From: Burkholderiales bacterium
GTDB taxonomy: Bacteria > Pseudomonadota > Gammaproteobacteria > Burkholderiales > Casimicrobiaceae
Assembly: GCA_905339295.1 (NCBI GenBank)
Contig: CAJPFI010000021.1
Span: forward strand, 1-64,000
DNA length: 64,000 bases
Direction: 5' to 3'
The position numbers were made by a program, and so were the translations under genes. Of the stretch, positions 1-10,145 are shown one piece after another (position 1 is the first letter of the stretch; each line of letters opens with the position of its first letter). The notes under the pieces were generated by a model, which saw only the letters and a list, made by a program, of their open reading frames with translations, made no database searches and was not told the DNA's origin.

Positions 1-12
1 AATCGCGAGTTC

Positions 13-34
13 GTGGGTCGGGCTTCAGCCCGAC
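13..34. repeat. Isolated REP-like hairpin downstream of ftsK
   Basis: A palindromic element GTGGGTCGGGCTTCAGCCCGAC: 7-bp GC-rich arms (GTCGGGC / GCCCGAC) around a 4-nt loop. The same element recurs in tandem at 3622-3856 and as three copies at 56175-56298, so it is a dispersed family in this genome. It lies about 60 bp beyond the ftsK stop and could act as an intergenic hairpin or transcript end. No transposase of the REP-associated type is visible in the window. Confidence 0.8.
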
Positions 35-92
35 GCGCGCGGCGGCGTCATTGCACGTCCCGTTCCACGCGCGACGATCCCGACACTGCACG

Positions 93-3513
<3,421 letters not shown>

Positions 3514-3621
3514 CGTCCGGCAGCGATCAGGTATCCAGGGACAAGGATCAGCGGCGTGGCGTTTGTCGTGACGGCGCATCGAGCGCCGGGCGCGAGTCGC
3601 GGATGCGGATGGGGTTCGGGC

Positions 3622-3856
3622 GTCGGGCTGAAGCCCGACCCACAGGCGCGATGCATGAACAGCGTCGGGCTGAAGCCCGACCCACAGGCGCGATGCATGA
3701 ACAGCGTCGGGCTGAAGTCCGACCCACAGGCGCGATGCATGAACGGCGTCGGGCTGAAGCCCGACCCACAGGCGCGATGCATGAACAGCGTCGGGCTGAA
3801 GCCCGACCCACAGGCGCGATGCATGAACAGCGCCGGGCTGAAGCCCGACCCACAGG
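3622..3856. repeat. Tandem array of a 42-bp REP-hairpin unit (5.6 copies)
   Basis: Unit starts fall exactly every 42 bp at 3622, 3664, 3706, 3748, 3790 and 3832; the last copy is cut off after about 25 bp. Each unit is the hairpin GTCGGGCTGAAGCCCGAC followed by a CCACAGG spacer containing ATGCATGAAC. Variation is slight: copy 3 has a hairpin mismatch (AAGTCCGAC), its spacer ends GAACGG, and copy 6 starts GCCGGG. Because 42 is a multiple of 3, frames stay open through it and give repetitive VGLKPDPQ- or RRAEARPTG-like translations that should not be taken as proteins. The array fills most of the 353-bp interval between trxB and the Smr gene. The remaining 3514-3621 holds nothing I recognise. 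Confidence 0.92.
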
Positions 3857-3866
3857 ATCCCTCGCG

Positions 3867-4553
3867 ATGGCGAAGCTCGCCGACCTGAAGGCGCTGCTCG
3901 ACGCGAAGCGCGCCGCGGAGCCGCCTGCGCCGACGGCGCACGCCGCGCCCGCCAAGGGCGCGGCCCCGCGCCCGCCCGCCCTCGCGCCGCGTCGCGCGAT
4001 CGCCGCATCGAAGCACGCGGAAGGCGACGTCGACCTCAAGGCCGCGTTCGCCGACGTCGCGCCGATCAAGCGCGCCAACAGGGCCTCCGTCGCCCTCCCC
4101 GCGCCCGTCCCGGTGCCGCGTCATCGCATCGCCGACGAGCGGGACGCGCTCGAGGCGTCGAAGTACGGCGACGAGCCCGCGCCGCAGACCTGGGACATCG
4201 GCCAGGAGATCGAAGGCGAGCAGACCTTCCTGCGCAGCGGGCTCGGGCCGGACGTGCTGACCAGGCTCCGGCGCGGCCACTGGTCCGTGCAGGCGGAGGT
4301 CGACCTGCACGGCCACGACTCCGAGCAGGCGCGCGACGCGCTGGCCGACTTCCTGGTCGCGGCGCGTGCGGCGGGCCTGCGCTGCGTGCGCGTGATCCAC
4401 GGCAAGGGGCTCACGTCGCCCAACCGCGAGCCGGTGCTGAAGGGCAAGGTGCGGCGCTGGCTCGCGCACTGGGACGACGTGCTGGCCTACTGCGAGGCGC
4501 CGCGCCACGCGGGCGGCGGCGGCGCCGTGGTCGTGCTGCTGCGCGGACGCTGA
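3867..4553 (+). CDS. Smr-domain protein (MutS2 C-terminal-like nuclease)
   Basis: Small stand-alone Smr protein of 228 aa. Known members nick or cut nucleic acid and some act in ribosome rescue. Residues 1-60 are a basic Ala/Pro-rich tail. The Smr domain occupies about 140-228 with the hallmark VDLHGHDSEQA near 145 and VIHGKGL near 178, and ends in AVVVLLRGR. The chosen ATG lies 10 nt after an AGGA that belongs to the last, truncated REP unit, so the ribosome site is built from repeat DNA. Several upstream ATGs inside the repeats are in the same frame and could give N-terminally extended forms. The secreted unknown follows after 3 bp. Confidence 0.85.
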   Translation: MAKLADLKALLDAKRAAEPPAPTAHAAPAKGAAPRPPALAPRRAIAASKHAEGDVDLKAAFADVAPIKRANRASVALPAPVPVPRHRIADERDALEASKYGDEPAPQTWDIGQEIEGEQTFLRSGLGPDVLTRLRRGHWSVQAEVDLHGHDSEQARDALADFLVAARAAGLRCVRVIHGKGLTSPNREPVLKGKVRRWLAHWDDVLAYCEAPRHAGGGGAVVVLLRGR

Positions 4554-4556
4554 CCG

Positions 4557-5087
4557 ATGCGGATCGCGCTCCTCGCCGCATGGTTCGCCGCCGTCGCGCC
4601 CGCGCTTGCCCTCGATGCGCATCCCGGCGCCCGGGCGATCACCTTCGACGGCGAGCGCCTCGTCCACGCCGCGGACGGTACGACGCCGGTGGAGCGCTGG
4701 CGCGAGTTCGTGCCGGCCGGCGAGAAGATCGAGCGATGGACCCGGCTCGCGTCGCTTCGCGAGTACCCGTCGCACGACGACCCGAAGGCGCTCGCCGGCA
4801 ACCTCGTTCGCGCGCTCAGGCGGCAGAATCCCGAGGCGCCGTCGTCGATCATCGAGAACCCGGCGACCGGCGAGGTCATCGTCGACTTCGTCACCTGGCC
4901 CGCCGACCGCGCGTTCATCGAGTTCAACCTGTTCCGGTACGGAAGGCGCGACGGCGGCGGCACGGTGGCGCAGCAGTACGCGCTGCGGCACTACGGCGAG
5001 GCGACCGCGTTCCTGCGCGGGCTCAAGGCCGAACGCCCCCGGCTGGTCGATCTCATGGCACGCGAGGGCCTGCGCGCCGCGCGCTGA
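4557..5087 (+). CDS. Secreted hypothetical protein
   Basis: A 176-aa product I do not recognise. It begins with a short hydrophobic signal peptide (MRIALLAAWFAAVAPALA, probable cleavage after ALA at about residue 18). The mature part is soluble and mixed alpha/beta in appearance, with conserved-looking stretches EYPSHDDPKA, GEVIVDFVTWP and FIEFNLFRYG. There are no cysteines and no obvious metal site. It starts 3 bp after the Smr gene and is probably co-transcribed. It converges on the nitrilase gene, with 86 bp between the two stops. The function is unknown; an envelope or periplasmic role is inferred only from the signal peptide. Confidence 0.7.
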   Translation: MRIALLAAWFAAVAPALALDAHPGARAITFDGERLVHAADGTTPVERWREFVPAGEKIERWTRLASLREYPSHDDPKALAGNLVRALRRQNPEAPSSIIENPATGEVIVDFVTWPADRAFIEFNLFRYGRRDGGGTVAQQYALRHYGEATAFLRGLKAERPRLVDLMAREGLRAAR

Positions 5088-5173
5088 CGGCGCGGCGGCT
5101 TCCACCGCCCCCGCCCTCGCACCGGCTCCGCGCGCGGGGACGCCTGTACCCCGCCTTTGCGCATCGCGTGCGC

Positions 5174-6043
5174 CTACAGCACGCGATGCGACAGCGCCGG
5201 CAACCGCGACCGCACGTCGGCGACGCGCGCAGGATCGCAGGCGCCGACGACCACGCCGGGTCCGTCCTCCGCGCGCTCGGCGACGACCTCGCCCCACGGG
5301 TCGACCAGCATCGAGTGCCCGTAGGTGCGGCGGCCGTTCCCGTGCACGCCGCCCTGCGCCGCCGCCAGCACGTAGGTCTGGTTCTCGACGGCGCGGGCGC
5401 GCAGGAGCAGGTGCCAGTGCGCGTTGCCGGTCGTCCAGGTGAACGCCGACGGCACGCACACCAGCGAGCACGGGCCGAGCGCGCGATAGAGCTCGGGGAA
5501 GCGCAGGTCGTAGCAGATCGTGAGGCCGACGCGCCCGAACGGGGCGTCGAACGCCACGGGCGCCGAGCCGCGCTCGATCGTGCGCGTTTCGTCGTAGTCC
5601 TCGCCGTCGTGTGCGAAGCGGAACAGGTGGATCTTGTCGTAGCGCGCGAGCCGCTCACCGTCCGGGCCGTACGCGAGGCAGGCGCTGCGGACGCGCGCGG
5701 GATCGCCGGTCACGATCGGAACGCTGCCGCCGACGACCACGATGCCGTGCTCGCGCGCCGCGCGCGACAGGAACGCCTGCTGCGCGCCCTCGCCGTCGCG
5801 CTCGGCGAGCCGCACCTTGTCCGACGCGCGCGCGCCGAGGATTCCGAAGTACTCGGGCAGCAGCACCAGTGCCGCGCCGTCGCGCGCGGCCTTCGCGACG
5901 AGCGCGCCGGCCTCGCCCAGATTCGCCTCGACGTCGCCGCCCGACACCATCTGGACCGCGGCCACGCGAATCGGAGGCGCAGGCGCGTCTTTCGCTTCCG
6001 CGCCGCGCGCCGGCTCGCCCCGGGGCGGCCGCCGGGCGTTCAC
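5174..6043 (-). CDS. Carbon-nitrogen hydrolase (Nit1 / deaminated-glutathione-amidase-like)
   Basis: Nitrilase-superfamily amidase of 289 aa. The Glu-Lys-Cys triad is clear: E in LLPEYFG near residue 63, K in YDKIHLFRF near 137 and C in LTICYDLRFPELYRAL near 176. The YDKIHLF and YDLRFPELYR signatures fit the Nit1/YbeM branch, which hydrolyses deaminated glutathione; this is inferred from family resemblance. The start is taken as GTG at 6043, which overlaps the TGA of yhdP (GTGA), implying translational coupling. The first 20 residues are a low-complexity leader before IRVAAVQM. In many Burkholderiales this gene sits between yhdP and tldD; here tldD is elsewhere in the window (19082-20545). 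Confidence 0.88.
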   Translation of the reverse strand: MNARRPPRGEPARGAEAKDAPAPPIRVAAVQMVSGGDVEANLGEAGALVAKAARDGAALVLLPEYFGILGARASDKVRLAERDGEGAQQAFLSRAAREHGIVVVGGSVPIVTGDPARVRSACLAYGPDGERLARYDKIHLFRFAHDGEDYDETRTIERGSAPVAFDAPFGRVGLTICYDLRFPELYRALGPCSLVCVPSAFTWTTGNAHWHLLLRARAVENQTYVLAAAQGGVHGNGRRTYGHSMLVDPWGEVVAERAEDGPGVVVGACDPARVADVRSRLPALSHRVL

Positions 6044-9000
6044 TTCGCCTTTTCCGCCGGCGCCGCCGGGTGCGCAGGCTCCGAGGTCGCCGGCGACGCG
6101 GGCGCGGCGGGGGCCGCGGACCCGGCCGGCGGCGCGGGCACCGGGCCGAGCGGACGCGTCCCGACCCGCGCCACGACCGGGTCGCTCCACGACCCGGTCA
6201 CGCGGTAATCGTACGAGAACATCTGCTCGATCGGATCCTTCATCGCCTTCTGCGCGAGCAGCGCGCCGGCGCCGAGCGCCGCCGCGACGAGGGGGTTCGC
6301 CGCGAGCAGCAGCATCGCGGCGCCGGCGGTCCCGGCCGAGAACGACGTCGACAGCGACGGCAGCACGCGCACGTTGAGCGTCTGCGTTTCCTTCGCGAGG
6401 TCGGCCTCGCCGCTGATGTCGACGCGCGCCGCGGGGCCGGCGAGCTTGAGGTCGTCGGCCGTCATCACGCCGCGCACGATGCGCAGGTTGCCCTCGATAT
6501 GGTCGAACGCGAAGCCTTCGCTGAAGACGTCGCGGAAGTCGAGCGACAGCCGGCGCGGCAGCGCCTGCAGCGACAGGACGCCGAGCAGCTTGCCGATGCC
6601 GGGCTCGATCTTGGTGAACTGGCCCGCGCCGACCTCGATCTTCAGCATCCCCGACAGCATGGCCGGATCGAACTCGGACGGCGCGCCCGGCCAGTCGAGC
6701 TGGCCCTTGATCGTCGTCGGGGCGGCGCGCACCGCGTCGGGAAAGCCGAAGCGTCGCAGCATCGCCCCCGCCTCCGGCGCCTCGAGCCCCACCTCGAGCC
6801 GGGTCTGCTGCGCCCTGCCGGCGGCGCGCCACCAGCCTTCGGCCTGCACGCGGCCGGCGTCGCTCGCGAGCACCAGCTTCTCGATGCGCCAGTCGGACGC
6901 CTGCGGCTTCGCGATCATCTCGAGGCGTCCGAGGTCGCGCCCCTTGGACAGGAGCGCGTCGCTCTGCACGTCGAGCTCCGGCCACGGGTTCGCGACGCCC
7001 TCCTCGCGCGCGCCCTTCCCGGCCTCCGCGCCCTGCCACGGCGCGAGCTCGCCCTCGTCGGGCACCGACATCCGCGCGAGGCGGCCGACGAGGCGGCCGT
7101 TCGGATGCTCGGGCGTCGCGGCGCGCCACGTCAATGCGCCGGCCGCTTCGCGCGCGACGAGCTGGATGCGCCAGTCCTCGCCGGTCGAGCGCGCGGTCGC
7201 CTTGACGTCGTTGAGCTTGCGCCCGAAAGCCTCGAAGACCGCCGCGTCGATGTCGATGCCCCGGATCGCCAGGCCGTCCGCCGGCGCGGCCGCCGCCGAA
7301 CGCGCCCGGGCCTGCTTGCGGAAAGCGAGCCAGTCGTCGAGGTTGAGCGACGGGAGGTCGCCTCGAATCCACACGCCCGCACGATCGTTCTCCGCAGGCT
7401 GCGTCGCGGCGCGACCCAGCAGCACGAGCGCCCGGTCCACCGTCGGTTCCTTTCCACCGACCTGCCGGTGCACGTGCACACGGCCGACGCGCGCGACGTC
7501 GACGACGAACGCGTCGGCCGCGCCCAGCGGGCCGGGTCGCCGCTCGATCCGCAGCGGCACGGAGTCGACCGCGGTCTTGCCTGCCGGCGCCGGCATGTCG
7601 ACGGCGGCGCCGCGCAGGCTCGAGTCGATCGTCCACTGCACCCGCCCCGCGCGCGACTCCATCGCGAGCGTCCAGTCGGTCGTGCCGGACACGCGGCTCG
7701 CGATCGCGTCGGGCAGGTCGTTGCGCAGCGCCGCGAGGTTGACGCTGCCCTGTCCGGTCACGCGCACGCCACCTTCGATCGCGGCGATCGACAGTTTCGC
7801 GGGACCGCCGAACACCTCGGCGGCGAGGTCCGTCGCGGACACACCGCGGTCGCCGAACGTAATGCGCCCGTCGACCTGCGAGAGCAGCGGCACTCCGGGC
7901 GCGCGCCACTGGTTGGCCGCCATCGTGTACTCGCCCGCGACGGTCGACCGGTCGACCGCGCCGAGCGGGATGCCGAGGCGCAGGGCGAGCTTTCCGTTGC
8001 CGGCCACCTGCGTGCCGTCGAGCGCGTGACCGATCCATCCGGCGACCGGGCTCGTCTGGATGAAGTGCACGAACTCGGCCGTGGGCCCGCTGGCCTCGCC
8101 ATCCACCGTGAGCTTGGGGACGCTGGCCGAGAGGTCGTCGATCTCCACGCGCGTGCGCCCGATCTGCGCGCCGTAAACGCGCCCTCTCGTCGCGTCGACC
8201 ACGAGCTTCGTGCGATCGATCCGCAGCTCGGCGTCGATGTCGCTGATCGCGGGCCAGCCCTCCACGTAGTCGATCGCGCCGCCGCGCGCCCTGGCGACGA
8301 TGAGGAGCGTGCCCTGCTTCGGGTCGGCGTAGGGAAACTGCGCGAGGTCGCCCTTGAGCGTCAGCCGCACGTCGTCGGACGTGCCGGCGGTGACGCCGCG
8401 GGTGATCCAGCCGCGCACCGCCGGGTCGAGCGCGAGCGGCAGGTAGCGCTGGAGCCCGCGCGCGTCTGCGCGCGTCAGGCGCGCCGTCAGGTCGACCGAT
8501 CCCGGGCCGGACTTCGCCGGGCGCCACGATCCCTGGGCGGTCCCCGCCGCATCCGCATTCGCGAACGCGAGACCGTCGACCTCGATCGAGTCGCCTTCGC
8601 TGCCGCGTCGCCAGCGAACGGTCCCCGTCATCGTGTCGAGCGCGATCGGGGCCGCGAGCAGGCGCGGAAGCGCGATCGTCACCGACTTGCTGCCCACCTT
8701 CGCGCTGCCGCCGCGCTCGTCCGCGGTGACCTTCGCCGACAGGCCGGACATGCCGGGCACGTCGCCGGCGGCCGCGATGCCGAGTTCGATCGCCTCGGCC
8801 TCGGCCGCGTACGACGTCGGCCCGTCGACCGGCCCTTCCCAGCGATAGCGAGCGTCGCGCAGCGTCCCGCGCGGCAGGTGGCGCGCGAGCACGTCGCGCC
8901 ACCTTTCGGGCATCGGCAGGCTCGCCGCGAGCGAGGCCAGCGGCGCGAGCTCGAGCACGTTCGCGCTCATGCGCCCGCTGCGGAAGCGGCCGTCGTCGCC

Positions 9001-10071
9001 GACCACCCCTTCGAGGGCGAGGTCGACCGGCGCGATCGGCACGCGGTGGCCGGTGACGAGCGCGAGGTCGCGCGTCGTGAAGCGCCGCGACGCGTTGTCG
9101 CCCAGCCAGGTGACGCGGCCGCTGACGCTCGCAAGCTCGAGGTTCGGCAGCGACGGCGCGAGCCGCGTGCTCACGTCGACGAGTTCGACGTCGGCGGTCA
9201 TGTCGCGAACGACGCCGCCCGCGAGCTCCGCCCACAGACGCAGCGCGCCGCGTCCGTCGCTGACCTCGACCGGCAGCGGGATCCAGCCGGCCCATGCGGC
9301 GAGGTCGGCGTAGTCGAGGCGCAGGTACACGCGCGCCTGCATCTGCGCGAGATCGTGCGTCGCGAGCCCGGTGAACTCGCCGCGCACGTCGATCGGCGAG
9401 GCGACCTCGGGAGGCGGGACACCGGTGAGCCCGAACCGGTGCCGGCGCGTGCCGATCGGATGCTCGAGGCGGAACTGGACGCGGTCGAGCACGAGCTGGG
9501 GCGCGCGGCGCCGCTCGTCGTTCCACAGGATCAGCGCGTCGCGCACGACGATCTCGCGCTGGCGCAGCAGCCAGTCGACGAGCCGCGTGTCGTCGACCGT
9601 CGACTCCGGATCGAACGAAAGACCCGCGACATGGATGCGGCCGGCGGCGTCGCGCGTGAGCGCGAGCTGCGGCCGTTCGATCGCGAGCTCCTTCAGGTGC
9701 AGGTCGCGCAACGGCAGCGACAGCCACGAGATCGTCGCCTCGACGCGGGGCAGCTCGAGCAGCGGCCGCCCGTCCGTGCCGGCCCGGTCGCGAACCGTGA
9801 GCCCGGTCACGACGAGCTTCGGGCTCCAGCCGTCCCAGCCGGTCGACAGACCCTCGATCGCCACGGGCGCGCCCAGCACCTGCGTCAGGCGCTCGGCGAT
9901 CTCGGGGCGGTACGCCTCGACGCGCGGCAACAGGACGTAGCGAACCACGAGCAGCGAGACGCACACGAGCACGACCGCGCTCGCGAGCAGGGTGCCGGCG
10001 AGGCCAACGAGGCGCGCGGCCCGCGAGCGAGTCGCGGCCGCCGACGCGGCGGATTCTGGCGCGACAGGCAT
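6040..10071 (-). CDS. yhdP: YhdP-family giant AsmA-like envelope protein
   Basis: A 1343-aa inner-membrane-anchored protein with a single N-terminal transmembrane helix (about residues 24-48, LAGTLLASAVVLVCVSLLV) and a very long periplasmic part made of repeated beta-strand segments. Family members are AsmA-like bridge proteins; E. coli YhdP affects phospholipid movement to the outer membrane. The C-terminal third carries the recognisable DUF3971/AsmA portion with LPSLSTSFSAGTAGAAMLL and KAMKDPIEQMFSYDYRVTGSW. It ends in a Pro/Ala-rich tail. Length is normal for the family. It is divergent from glnE (74 bp between starts) and overlaps the downstream nitrilase by 4 nt. Confidence 0.9.
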   Translation of the reverse strand: MPVAPESAASAAATRSRAARLVGLAGTLLASAVVLVCVSLLVVRYVLLPRVEAYRPEIAERLTQVLGAPVAIEGLSTGWDGWSPKLVVTGLTVRDRAGTDGRPLLELPRVEATISWLSLPLRDLHLKELAIERPQLALTRDAAGRIHVAGLSFDPESTVDDTRLVDWLLRQREIVVRDALILWNDERRRAPQLVLDRVQFRLEHPIGTRRHRFGLTGVPPPEVASPIDVRGEFTGLATHDLAQMQARVYLRLDYADLAAWAGWIPLPVEVSDGRGALRLWAELAGGVVRDMTADVELVDVSTRLAPSLPNLELASVSGRVTWLGDNASRRFTTRDLALVTGHRVPIAPVDLALEGVVGDDGRFRSGRMSANVLELAPLASLAASLPMPERWRDVLARHLPRGTLRDARYRWEGPVDGPTSYAAEAEAIELGIAAAGDVPGMSGLSAKVTADERGGSAKVGSKSVTIALPRLLAAPIALDTMTGTVRWRRGSEGDSIEVDGLAFANADAAGTAQGSWRPAKSGPGSVDLTARLTRADARGLQRYLPLALDPAVRGWITRGVTAGTSDDVRLTLKGDLAQFPYADPKQGTLLIVARARGGAIDYVEGWPAISDIDAELRIDRTKLVVDATRGRVYGAQIGRTRVEIDDLSASVPKLTVDGEASGPTAEFVHFIQTSPVAGWIGHALDGTQVAGNGKLALRLGIPLGAVDRSTVAGEYTMAANQWRAPGVPLLSQVDGRITFGDRGVSATDLAAEVFGGPAKLSIAAIEGGVRVTGQGSVNLAALRNDLPDAIASRVSGTTDWTLAMESRAGRVQWTIDSSLRGAAVDMPAPAGKTAVDSVPLRIERRPGPLGAADAFVVDVARVGRVHVHRQVGGKEPTVDRALVLLGRAATQPAENDRAGVWIRGDLPSLNLDDWLAFRKQARARSAAAAPADGLAIRGIDIDAAVFEAFGRKLNDVKATARSTGEDWRIQLVAREAAGALTWRAATPEHPNGRLVGRLARMSVPDEGELAPWQGAEAGKGAREEGVANPWPELDVQSDALLSKGRDLGRLEMIAKPQASDWRIEKLVLASDAGRVQAEGWWRAAGRAQQTRLEVGLEAPEAGAMLRRFGFPDAVRAAPTTIKGQLDWPGAPSEFDPAMLSGMLKIEVGAGQFTKIEPGIGKLLGVLSLQALPRRLSLDFRDVFSEGFAFDHIEGNLRIVRGVMTADDLKLAGPAARVDISGEADLAKETQTLNVRVLPSLSTSFSAGTAGAAMLLLAANPLVAAALGAGALLAQKAMKDPIEQMFSYDYRVTGSWSDPVVARVGTRPLGPVPAPPAGSAAPAAPASPATSEPAHPAAPAEKAK

Positions 10072-10145
10072 AATGGGCGGGCCCGGAGTCCTGCAAGTGT
10101 AACGGATCGACCCCGGGCGTCCCCCTCCGTTCCGCGCCCACCCGC

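Noticed and set aside
3622-3856. CRISPR-like appearance of regular repeats
   Set aside because: Repeat and spacer are both conserved in every 42-bp unit, so there are no unique spacers, and no cas genes occur in the window.
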